From NCBI GenBank assembly GCA_035298965.1, contig DATGXO010000107.1:54613-118612 (forward strand): a stretch of DNA of 64,000 nt, written 5' to 3'. This document shows positions 26,569 through 34,812 of the stretch, piece after piece. How positions within the stretch are numbered: position 1 is the stretch's first letter; the number at the start of each line of letters is the position of its first letter. A program made the position numbers and the translations under genes. This stretch comes from CAJCBL01 sp035298965 (lineage in GTDB: Bacteria > Verrucomicrobiota > Verrucomicrobiia > Opitutales > Opitutaceae). Below the pieces are notes generated by a model. That model was not told the DNA's origin and ran no database searches. It worked only from the letters and a program-made list of their open reading frames with translations.

Positions 26569-27396
26569 TCACCGGCCGCGCGATGTCGAATCGTCGTTGG
26601 TGGTTTCCGGCTTCGCCGCACCGCGCCGCTCGATCGCCACGTGGTAGTCGGCCACCTCGAGACTCGCGTCGCCCGGGCTGGAGAAGACCTCGGTGCCAAA
26701 CTGGATGCTCGAAAGCTGTTTGGTCGCGGGCATGAGGCCCTGCGCGACCAGGTGGTCGATGAAGGCCTTCACGTCGACCCGCCACGCCGTGGTCGTCTCT
26801 TCGCGCACGAACGAGAAGACCTTCCAGCCGATGTCGCCCACGTAGAGGCTCCACTCGGCGCCGTCGATGCGGACTTTCGCACGAAGTTCGCCGAGCGGGC
26901 CCGCGCCGCCGTAGCGGCCCATCCAGATCATCAACTCGTCCGAGGGTTTGTCTTCGCTGCGTACGGGCGCCGCAGCGTGGAACCAGAGGTCGTAGGCGAG
27001 ATTCTGCACGCCGGGATTCACGACTTTGACCGAGGCGCTGCTCACGGCCTGCGCGAGTTCGGAGACGGGCATGGGCAGCCTCCCATCGGTCGACCATGCG
27101 CCCCATTGCCAGCCGGTCACGACGCTCGGGTAGCACTTCACGCCGTGGGGATTGGTCCCGGCGGGCCAGTTGTAGCGGACGCGCCACGTGAGCTTCTCGC
27201 CGGGTTGGATCACATCGACGAGTTGCCAGCCGGCGGGCGAAGTGTCTTTCCCCCAGACGTTGTTGTTCAGGAGGTATCCCGAGACGACGAGCGTCTCCTT
27301 TTCCTGGATCGTCTTCTCGCCGGCTGAGGCTGGCGGCATGGACACGCAGAGAGCGCCCAGACAAAGGGCGCCGAGGCGGAGATGTAGTTTGGTCAT
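26569..27396 (-). CDS. GH12 endoglucanase, probable xyloglucanase
   Basis: This 275-residue secreted protein has a signal peptide to about residue 26. GH12 features are 'GYLLNNNVWGKD', 'KCYPSVVTGWQWGAW', nucleophile Glu154 in 'DELMIWMGRYGG' and acid/base Glu236 in 'SSIQFGTEVFSS'. The fold is a small jelly roll and the length is normal for GH12. Some GH12 enzymes cut cellulose and others are xyloglucan-specific. The surrounding side-chain-removing genes favour xyloglucan, but I cannot tell this from the sequence. It sits 46 bases after the esterase gene and 22 before the GH2, in one operon. Confidence 0.88.
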   Translation of the reverse strand: MTKLHLRLGALCLGALCVSMPPASAGEKTIQEKETLVVSGYLLNNNVWGKDTSPAGWQLVDVIQPGEKLTWRVRYNWPAGTNPHGVKCYPSVVTGWQWGAWSTDGRLPMPVSELAQAVSSASVKVVNPGVQNLAYDLWFHAAAPVRSEDKPSDELMIWMGRYGGAGPLGELRAKVRIDGAEWSLYVGDIGWKVFSFVREETTTAWRVDVKAFIDHLVAQGLMPATKQLSSIQFGTEVFSSPGDASLEVADYHVAIERRGAAKPETTNDDSTSRGR

Positions 27397-27442
27397 GGAA
27401 AAGTCGGCGGTTCCCGCCGCCCGAGCCGAACGCGCTCCCGCG

Positions 27443-29383
27443 TTACTCGGAATCGGTCGCGAAGGGCGACGCGGGCAGGCCGGCGCGGTTGAACAGATTG
27501 CCATCGGCGACGTTGGCCCAGGCGTAACGCACGGCGGTCGGAGCGGGCACCTCGTCGGCGACGATCTCGATCGCATCGTCGACAATCGTCGCGCGGGCCG
27601 GATGGAAAACTCCATCGCCGCCCGCGACGACGAAGCCCCGCAGCTCGCCGTCCTTTGCCACGAGTCCGCCGCCAAGATGGTCGAACGCCAGGATGGCGCG
27701 TCGGCCGTCGACGCGGATCGAGCGGAACGCCGGTCCCGAGTATTCCAGGTGCTCGCCGTACGCGAGCGCACGAGCGGCGAGAGCGAGGCGTTCGCCCACG
27801 GGCTTTTTGTCCGCGGGGTGGATGTCATCGGGGTCGCCCACATCGAGCGTCACGGCCATCGCGGAGTTGGGGATCGCGGTGAGCGAGAGCCGTTGCGCCT
27901 CGCGGATCTCAGGGGGCATCTCGCGGAACGGGGCGATCTGGACGTACAAGAACGGGAAGCTGCCCTGGCCCCACGCGCGTCGCCAATCGGCGACGAGATT
28001 GGGGAAGAGGCGGCGGTAGAACTGGGGCCGGGTGGCGTTGGTTTCACCTTGGTACCAGATTACGCCGCGGATCGCGTAAGGCTGCAGCGGGGCGATCATG
28101 CCGTTGTAGAGCACGGTCGGCGTGCCTTGGGCGATCGCGGGATCGATCGGCGGCGGCGGGGCGTTGCGCGACGAGACCGAAATCTTGTAGTTCCAGTCGC
28201 CGTCCAAGGGGATCGTGAGGGCGGGGTCGTCGGTGCGCGTGAGCCGCAGCGTGTCGCCGCCCCAGATGCCGCCGCCGCCGCCGGTATCGAGGACGCGGAT
28301 AGCGATGACGTTGCGGCCCGGCTTCAGCGTGCCGGCGGGCAACTGGTAAACGCGTGGCTCGCTCCATCTCGTGTGGCAGCCGACGAAGCGGTCGTTGATC
28401 CAGGTGGCATCGATGTCGTCGACCGCCCCGAGGTGGAGCTCGACTTCCCGTCCGATCCACGAGGCCGGCACGTCAAACTCCCGTCGGAACCAGACCACGC
28501 CGTCGAGATCGGGCAACCCGGCACTCTCCCAAAACACCGGCAGGCGCATCACCGGCCACGCGCTGGTATCGAGCGTCTCCGCGCACCATGGCGGGTTGGA
28601 GGCGGAGCCCGGATCGTTCATCTCGAACCAACGCGCGAGGTTGCGTTCGAAATCGGTGCGAGCTCCGGCGGGATCGCGACGGATCCGGTCGAGGCGTGCG
28701 GAGACATCGCTCAGCTCGGGGAGGCGGGAGGCGCCGTCGCGGCTGGTCCACGCCTCGGCGGGCGTGCCGCCCCACGAGCTGTGGATCAGGCCGATAGGCG
28801 TGCCCCGGGCGAGATGCAGCGCGCGGCCGAAGAAGAAGCCGACCGCGGAGAATTCGGGCGCGGTCTGCGGTGTGCAGACAAGCCATCGGCCCTCGACGTG
28901 GGCTTGCGGCTCCAGCGCCATGCGTTGGGCGACACCGAAGTGCCGGATCTGAGGGAAATCCGCGGCGGCGGCCTCGGCCTGCCAGTCCTTGATCGGCTTC
29001 TGCCACTGCCGCGGGCCGAGCTGCCGTTCCATATTCGACTGGCCACCACACACCCAGACTTCGCCGATCAACACATCCGAGACATCGACCCGGTTCTTGC
29101 CTTCGATCGTGAGGAGGTGCGGGCCGCCGGCCGGCAACGGCTCCAACCGTACGATCCACCGGCCGCCGCGCGCCTGGGTCGTCACGGTCTGTCCCGCGAG
29201 CGTTACGGTGATCTTCTCGCCTTCATCCGCCGTGCCCCAGACGGGGAGCGGCGCGCCTTGTTGGAGCACTGCGTGATCACAAAACAGGGGCGAGGGCACC
29301 ACGTCGGCCCGCGACAGTGCAGCGGCGGCGATGCAGCCGAGTACCAGCGCGAGGAGTGGAGTCGTTTTTCGATGCGACTTCAT
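27443..29383 (-). CDS. SGNH acetylesterase, sialate O-acetylesterase/CE20-like
   Basis: This 646-residue secreted protein carries the SGNH block I 'CGGQSNME' (Ser116) and the late 'DPDDIHPADK' DxxH pair (Asp519, His522). Between them, around residues 225-350, lies an inserted beta-galactosidase-like jelly roll ('VVWFRREFDVPASWIG', 'IWGGDTLRL'). Databases would name it sialate O-acetylesterase. The same architecture is seen in CE20 xyloglucan acetylesterases of Xanthomonas, and the gene neighbours here (GH12, GH31, GH2, GH29) fit that role better than sialic acid. No sialidase or sialate catabolic gene is nearby. Substrate is inferred from context. Confidence 0.85.
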   Translation of the reverse strand: MKSHRKTTPLLALVLGCIAAAALSRADVVPSPLFCDHAVLQQGAPLPVWGTADEGEKITVTLAGQTVTTQARGGRWIVRLEPLPAGGPHLLTIEGKNRVDVSDVLIGEVWVCGGQSNMERQLGPRQWQKPIKDWQAEAAAADFPQIRHFGVAQRMALEPQAHVEGRWLVCTPQTAPEFSAVGFFFGRALHLARGTPIGLIHSSWGGTPAEAWTSRDGASRLPELSDVSARLDRIRRDPAGARTDFERNLARWFEMNDPGSASNPPWCAETLDTSAWPVMRLPVFWESAGLPDLDGVVWFRREFDVPASWIGREVELHLGAVDDIDATWINDRFVGCHTRWSEPRVYQLPAGTLKPGRNVIAIRVLDTGGGGGIWGGDTLRLTRTDDPALTIPLDGDWNYKISVSSRNAPPPPIDPAIAQGTPTVLYNGMIAPLQPYAIRGVIWYQGETNATRPQFYRRLFPNLVADWRRAWGQGSFPFLYVQIAPFREMPPEIREAQRLSLTAIPNSAMAVTLDVGDPDDIHPADKKPVGERLALAARALAYGEHLEYSGPAFRSIRVDGRRAILAFDHLGGGLVAKDGELRGFVVAGGDGVFHPARATIVDDAIEIVADEVPAPTAVRYAWANVADGNLFNRAGLPASPFATDSE

Positions 29384-30064
29384 CGTTCAGCGGCGGGCCG
29401 GGGACGTAAGCCGAAGGAGCGCCAACTGGTGAGGAAGCTGGCTTGTGAGTGCGGTCGCGTTGGGGGCGCGCGGGGGCGTCTGCGCGTGACATCTGTCGCT
29501 CTCAAGAACGATCCAGCAGGAGAACCGGTGACGGGTGGGAACGAGGCGCGGGAACATGGTCGGGTGGGGGTGCGATGCGAGCGGGCTCGCAGGCGCGCGG
29601 AGCTGAGGCAACGAACCGAACGGTCGAGCTGTCGGTCGCCGACAGTGCCGGCGGCAGCGCTGCCGTTGGGATCGGCGTCGAGCCACGCCCCCGCGAGGGT
29701 GCTGAAGCCACAGACCCTAGCACGATCCCGCTCGCGGAAGTTATCAAAAACCGTCCGGAGACTGTCCCCTATTCGTGTTACGCACCGCCGCGCTTCGCTG
29801 CGGCATCCCGCAAGTCCGCGCTGGCCCCCTGCTCTCACCCGCGCGGGGAACACGGATGCGGGGCGCTGGCGCGAAGTCGCCGGACTCGCGCGCCGCCACG
29901 GCGGACGAAAGCCATGACGTCGCGCGCCATGGGGAGAAATCCGGACGGGCGTTTCCGGCAACGCGTGCCGGCGGGGCAAAACTGCACCCGCAACGCCACT
30001 CGTCTCTCCGGCGGCAAACAACGCCGCGGTGCGCGATGGGCGCACGCGCGGGCGTCGCGGCACA
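29384..30064. other. Gap without genes, possible transposon relic
   Basis: This is 681 bases between the esterase and the first fucosidase. The open frames on both strands are low-complexity and resemble no protein. The short sequence GGAGACTGTCCCC at 29757-29769 resembles motifs I have seen near REP-associated transposase genes, so this may be a decayed mobile element. No transposase frame is present. A promoter for the esterase gene would be expected near 29384-29480 but was not identified. Confidence 0.4.
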
Positions 30065-31768
30065 TCACCGGCGCGGAGTGATTTTGAACACGACGGCGAT
30101 TGGGTTGGGGACGTTCCGGGGCTTCTCGATCGTCAGGGCCTCGGCGCTTTGTTGCCACGCGATCGTTTCCTTGCTGCCGAGGAGTTCGATGGAGCCGATG
30201 GGGGTTCCGAGGAAGCCGGCGGCGGTGCCGAGCGATTGGATGGCCACGGCGCTCGTCGGTGCGCCCATCACGAAGGCGTAGAGCGTATCGCCTTTCATCG
30301 TGAAGCGCACGTCCTCGGCGGTGAAGGGCTTCGCCTTGTCCTCGTTGAAACCTTGATCTTGGAGCGGTTGGACGCTGGCCATTTGCGGACCTTCGCCGAG
30401 CACCTTCCACGGGCGCGTGTCGTGGATCGCCTCCTGGTTCACCTGCATCCAGTCAGCGATGCCTTCGACGATCGCGAGGGCGTCGGCATCCGGTGTGCCG
30501 TCGCCGCGGAGCGGGACGTTGAGCAGGAGATTGCCGTTCTTGCTGACGACATCGATGAGCAGGTGCACGACGGTCTTCGCCGTCTTGTAGCCGTGGCGCT
30601 CGAAGAGACTCAGTTCGTAGTGCCAGTTGCCGAGGCAGGTGTCGGTCTGGAAGGGCTGCGGCTCGATCGCGGCGCCGACGCCGCGCTCGATGTTCCACGC
30701 CATGGTCCGGCGCTGTTCGGCGTCGAGGATCTTGTTGAACATCACGCCGTCGCTGCCGTGCCACTGGTCGTTGCGGTTGTAGAAGTGGGCGGCGATCTTC
30801 AGGCCGGCGTCGCTCACCGGCCAGAGGGGGAGCGCCGTGTCGTCGAAGTAGATGAGGTCGGGCTGGTATTTCTCAATGAGGTCGATCGTGCGGTTGTAGA
30901 AACGTTCACAATACGCCTGATCGGGCGGAGTGACACCGTTGTCCCAGTTCCAGCGCGAGTGGATCAGCTTCGGGTCGTCGAAATTGGGGCTCGGCGTATG
31001 GCGCTGCTCGTAGAGATCTTGCGGATCGAGGCCTTCCCACCACGTGCCCTTGCCGTCCTCCTTGGTGAGCTTGCCGTCGTACGGCACACCGGCGAACGGG
31101 CCTTTCTTGTCGGCGCCTTGCGCGGGTTCATACCAGCTCCAGGCGTGCGCGGCATGGACGCTGACGCCGAACTTGAGTCCGTTGGCGCGGGCGGCCTTGG
31201 CCCAGCCGCCGACGAGGTCCTTCTGCGGGCCGAGTCGCACCGAGTTCCACGCCTGATATTTGGAGTCCCAGAGGTCGAAGTTGTCGTGATGGTTGGCGAG
31301 CACGAAGAAGTACCGCGCACCGGCGCGCTTGTAGAGTGCGACGAGTTTGTCCGGGTCCCAGTTTTCGGCCTTCCACCGGTGGATGACCTCCTTGAAGCCC
31401 GCCTTCGACGGGTGACCGTAGGTTTCGCGATGGAAGGCTGTGACGTTCCCGAACCAAGTCGGACCACCGTTTTCGAAATACAAATTGCGCGCATACCAGT
31501 CGCCGCGCTCGGGTTGGCACTGCGGCCCCCAGTGCGCCCAGATGCCGAACTTCGCGTCGCGGAACCATTCCGGAACCTCGTACTGTTTCAGTGACTCCCA
31601 CGTGGGCTGGAATTTGCCGGCGGCCATCGGCTCGGTGGCGGTGCTGACAATCACCGTCGGCGTGGCGGAGGACGGAATCTGCGCGTGGGAATTCGATGTG
31701 ACGGCGAGAAGGAGCGCGCCGGCGGACAAGGTGAGCCGCCCCAGGCGGCCGGAGATTTCGGAGGGCAT
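30065..31768 (-). CDS. GH29 alpha-L-fucosidase (copy 1)
   Basis: This 567-residue protein has a signal peptide ending 'TSNSHA'. GH29 features are 'WFRDAKFGIWAHWGPQCQPE', 'RYFFVLANHHDNFDLWDSK', and the nucleophile region 'PDLIYFDDTALPLWPV' with Asp309. It probably removes L-fucose from side chains of xyloglucan or another plant glycan. It is very similar over its whole length to the second GH29 gene (34813-36486), so the two are paralogues flanking a GH2 gene. The ATG at 31766-31768 gives the signal peptide; a longer frame to 31897 adds an unlikely basic leader. Confidence 0.93.
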   Translation of the reverse strand: MPSEISGRLGRLTLSAGALLLAVTSNSHAQIPSSATPTVIVSTATEPMAAGKFQPTWESLKQYEVPEWFRDAKFGIWAHWGPQCQPERGDWYARNLYFENGGPTWFGNVTAFHRETYGHPSKAGFKEVIHRWKAENWDPDKLVALYKRAGARYFFVLANHHDNFDLWDSKYQAWNSVRLGPQKDLVGGWAKAARANGLKFGVSVHAAHAWSWYEPAQGADKKGPFAGVPYDGKLTKEDGKGTWWEGLDPQDLYEQRHTPSPNFDDPKLIHSRWNWDNGVTPPDQAYCERFYNRTIDLIEKYQPDLIYFDDTALPLWPVSDAGLKIAAHFYNRNDQWHGSDGVMFNKILDAEQRRTMAWNIERGVGAAIEPQPFQTDTCLGNWHYELSLFERHGYKTAKTVVHLLIDVVSKNGNLLLNVPLRGDGTPDADALAIVEGIADWMQVNQEAIHDTRPWKVLGEGPQMASVQPLQDQGFNEDKAKPFTAEDVRFTMKGDTLYAFVMGAPTSAVAIQSLGTAAGFLGTPIGSIELLGSKETIAWQQSAEALTIEKPRNVPNPIAVVFKITPRR

Positions 31769-32110
31769 GATTTCGGAGGTGCGATGGTGTGACGCAGGAC
31801 GTGGCGACTGCTTACGGCGTTTTCGGCTGATCTCGAATCGACACGCGCGACTTGGTTGCGGGTGAACTAGCAGTACCCCCGTAGGATCCGAGGGCACTGT
31901 CTCATTCAGAATGTCTGAATGAGACGCGGTAAAGGAAATTCTGCCGCCCGCGGTTGCAGGAACGTCCGCTCTCGTTGTTCGCCAGGCGGGCGCCGGGCCC
32001 GCGAAGGCCGGCGCGGCGCCCGCGAGTGAGCGTGTGCCCCGCTGCGGTCCGACTCCTCTCCCGCTCGGGAGTTCTTGTGGCCGGGAGTCAGGCGATCACG
32101 CGAGCGGCCG
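31769..32110 (-). other. Intergenic region before GH29 copy 1
   Basis: This is 342 bases between the GH2 lipoprotein stop and the first fucosidase start. It contains the perfect inverted repeat described separately (31899-31925) and a small hairpin CTCCCG-CT-CGGGAG at 32058-32071 that could help end the GH2 transcript. No further gene is visible. The fucosidase promoter is likely here. Confidence 0.5.
31899..31925. promoter_or_regulatory. Perfect 12-bp inverted repeat, possible operator
   Basis: GTCTCATTCAGA (31899-31910), a 3-base centre ATG, and TCTGAATGAGAC (31914-31925) are exact reverse complements. The centre is about 144 bases before the GH29 start and about 200 bases after the GH2 stop. 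There is no following T-run, so an operator for a dimeric regulator is more likely than a terminator. No other copy was found by eye in the window. Confidence 0.5.
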
Positions 32111-34741
32111 CTAGTTCGAATTGATCGTGCCGGTCACGGACACATCGCCGAGGCCCGGGGTGGTGCCAGCCGGCCAGCTCAGGAGTGTGATGCGTACGTA
32201 GCGGCCGCTCAGCGGCGCACCTTCGACGGTGTAGGTCGTCCACTGGTTGGCCGCGTCCGTTTTCTCCTCTGCGAAGGTGCGCCAATCGCGCTCGCCGTCC
32301 GGGGAGATTTCGATGCGGTAGCGCCAGAGCCCCGTCGCGGGAAACAATATGCGAAGCGCGGATACCGAGACGACGCGTTCGAGGTCGATGCGCAGCCACG
32401 GTGCGGTGTCGCCGGGGGCGGCGAGCCAGGACGTGAGGAAGCTGCCGTCGTTGCCGTGGCGGCCAGTGTTGCCGGGCGTCTCGCTGCTGGCGCGGGTCGG
32501 ATTCTCGAGGCCGAACTTGTGCCACCTGCCGCTCGTGGGCGCGTCGGAAAAACGCCGGTACGGTCGTGGCGCGGCGGCCGGAGTGACGCCAGGGACGAAC
32601 CGTGGTTCACCGAGCGAGGTGAGTCGAAGGGTCGCGTCGGCCAAGCCGGGTGAGGTTGCGCGGATGAACGTTTCGCCGGCGTGGTAGCAGTGGAACTCGA
32701 TGGCGGCGGCGCCGTCGCGGATGGGGATGTCGGAATCCGCCGCGAACGTGATGCTCGGGCCGGTGGGGAACTCGCCGGGGCCGGACTCGATCGTGAGCGT
32801 GACGGTCGGGCAGTTGCTGAGCGGTGTGCCGTCCTTGTCGACGACGGTCACGGTGAGGTGCGCATCGTCGGTGCCGTCGACGGCGCGGAGCGTCGTCTTG
32901 TCGGCCGTCAGCCGGAGGGCTGTGGCTTTGCCGGGCTGCGGCCAGGTGGGCGCAGGGATGCCGCGGTGCTCGTTGCGGTACCAATACCACTGGCGCTTCG
33001 GCAGACGGAAATAGTCCAGCATGCCCATGCCGCCGAAGGTGCGGCCGGCGATACTGCCGTGGTCGAAGCCGCACCAGATGACCTCGCCGCTGCGCCACGG
33101 CAGGCGCCAGCCGTACGGCTGATTTTGGTCGGCCCCGGGTGTGAGCGGGAGGTCGCCGAACCCCGGCTCGTGGAGCCCGGGACGGTCGACCATCATCGAG
33201 CCGTATTCGGAGACTACGTTCGCGATTCCGGGATTGGGGAAAAGTCGGGCGCCGTCGCCGTTGTAGCCGGCGATGTCGCCGAGCTTGTCGATTTCGCCGC
33301 GCTGGGCACCGCCGATGGCGGCGGGACGCGTGGGATCGAGCTCGTGCGAGTAGGCGACGAGCTCTCGCAGGAAACGCCGGACCTGCGGCATGACCTTCGG
33401 ATCGCTGAAGAACGGCTCGTTGGACATGCTCCACACGACGATGCTCGGGTGGTTGCGGTGGATGCGGATCATGTCGCGCAGACTGGCGCGCACGCTCGCC
33501 TCGAACTCCGCCTCGTCGGCCGAGTCTGTCGGATACGCGCTGCCGCCCCAGGCGTTGTCGGCGCCGCCCGTGCCCCAGAAACAGTTCTCGGACCAGAAGA
33601 GGACGCCGATGCGATCGCAGGCCGCGGAGAACGCCGGCGCGTGCGGGTAATGGGAGCCGCGGATGAAATCGAAACCGGCATTTTTGATGAGTTGCACGTC
33701 GCGATGGAAGCCGTTGTTCGGCACGGCGTCGCCCCAGCCCGCGTGGTCCTGATGGACGTTGGCGCCGCGGAAATAGCGGTGTTCGCCGTTGAGGAAGAAT
33801 CCGCGATCGGCGGTGAACTCGAACCAGCGGAAGCCGAGCGGCGAAACGAAGTCGTCGGCCGGCCGCTCGCCGTCGAGCACGGTGGTCTTCACCGAATAGA
33901 GCGTGGGCTGCTCGGGCGACCAGAGTTGCGGGCGTGCGATCGCTGCGCTGGTCTGGTCGAACACCGCGGTGACGCCGGGCGCGAGACGCTGGCTCGAGCT
34001 CATCGTAGAGACGACGCGGCCCGCGGGATCGAGCACCTCGGTGCGCACGGTGCAGTCTTTCGGCGCAGGCGATTGGTTCACGACCTCGGTCTTCACGTTC
34101 ACGGTCCCCTCGGTGGTGGAGACCTGCGGCGTGGTGACCGCGGTGCCGTACCACGCGACGTGCAACGGATCGGTGGCGACAAGCCAGACGTTGCGGTAGA
34201 TGCCGCCGCTGAACTGGTGTTCGCCGGCGCGCGGGGCGAGACGGGGATTCCAGCGGTTGTTGAGGCGCACGGCGACGAGGTTGCGGCCGGAGACGGCCGC
34301 GTCGGTGATCTCGATTTCGAAGCCGGTGTAGCCGCCCTGATGCGCGCCGACTTTCCGGCCGTTGACGAAGATCTCGGCGTCCTGAAACGCACCATCGAAG
34401 TGGAGGAACAGGCGTTTGCCCTGCCACGCCGCCGGCACATCGAAGGTTTTCCGGTACCAGCCAAAGCCGACGTAGAACGAGTTCGTTGCGGCGAAATACG
34501 GCGTGCTGAAACTATGCGGCAGGCCGACGTGTTCCCACTTCGCGTCGTCGAACGTCGCGGCCTCCGCGCCGGGGTGGTCGCCGAGCTGGAACGACCACTC
34601 GCGGTTGAAGTTCAGCGTCTCGCGCAGCGGGGAGGTGTCGCCCGCCAAGGCGGGCACGCTCGTGCACGCACTGAGAACCAGCGAGAGAAGCAGTGCGCAG
34701 ATCGAGGCGTGCGTGCGGCGTGTGGTGTTGGTCGATCTCAT
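32111..34741 (-). CDS. GH2 lipoprotein with C-terminal F5/8 type C (CBM32-like) domain
   Basis: This 876-residue protein has a lipobox ('LLSLVLSACTSV'), so it is likely a lipid-anchored enzyme. The GH2 parts are a sugar-binding domain ('VGLPHSFSTPYF', 'WYRKTFDVPAAW'), acid/base Glu442 in 'WSMSNEPFFS' and nucleophile Glu512 in 'NVVSEYGSMM'. A Big/Ig-like module follows, and residues from about 735 form an F5/8C domain ('LRIDLERVVSVSALRILFPA', 'RYVRITLLSWP') typical of carbohydrate binding. Beta-galactosidase or a related activity is likely. It is flanked by the two fucosidase genes, so fucose and galactose removal may be coupled. Confidence 0.9.
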   Translation of the reverse strand: MRSTNTTRRTHASICALLLSLVLSACTSVPALAGDTSPLRETLNFNREWSFQLGDHPGAEAATFDDAKWEHVGLPHSFSTPYFAATNSFYVGFGWYRKTFDVPAAWQGKRLFLHFDGAFQDAEIFVNGRKVGAHQGGYTGFEIEITDAAVSGRNLVAVRLNNRWNPRLAPRAGEHQFSGGIYRNVWLVATDPLHVAWYGTAVTTPQVSTTEGTVNVKTEVVNQSPAPKDCTVRTEVLDPAGRVVSTMSSSQRLAPGVTAVFDQTSAAIARPQLWSPEQPTLYSVKTTVLDGERPADDFVSPLGFRWFEFTADRGFFLNGEHRYFRGANVHQDHAGWGDAVPNNGFHRDVQLIKNAGFDFIRGSHYPHAPAFSAACDRIGVLFWSENCFWGTGGADNAWGGSAYPTDSADEAEFEASVRASLRDMIRIHRNHPSIVVWSMSNEPFFSDPKVMPQVRRFLRELVAYSHELDPTRPAAIGGAQRGEIDKLGDIAGYNGDGARLFPNPGIANVVSEYGSMMVDRPGLHEPGFGDLPLTPGADQNQPYGWRLPWRSGEVIWCGFDHGSIAGRTFGGMGMLDYFRLPKRQWYWYRNEHRGIPAPTWPQPGKATALRLTADKTTLRAVDGTDDAHLTVTVVDKDGTPLSNCPTVTLTIESGPGEFPTGPSITFAADSDIPIRDGAAAIEFHCYHAGETFIRATSPGLADATLRLTSLGEPRFVPGVTPAAAPRPYRRFSDAPTSGRWHKFGLENPTRASSETPGNTGRHGNDGSFLTSWLAAPGDTAPWLRIDLERVVSVSALRILFPATGLWRYRIEISPDGERDWRTFAEEKTDAANQWTTYTVEGAPLSGRYVRITLLSWPAGTTPGLGDVSVTGTINSN

Positions 34742-34812
34742 GAAGGTGCGGAGGGTCGTGGCTGAGGTGCGTAGCGGCGGCGCTCGCCGGCGCCCCTGCG
34801 GCGGAGGAGGGT

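Noticed and set aside
27443..29383. Sialic acid use suggested by the sialate O-acetylesterase type
   Set aside because: No sialidase, aldolase or sialate transporter is nearby; the same fold fits xyloglucan acetylesterases.
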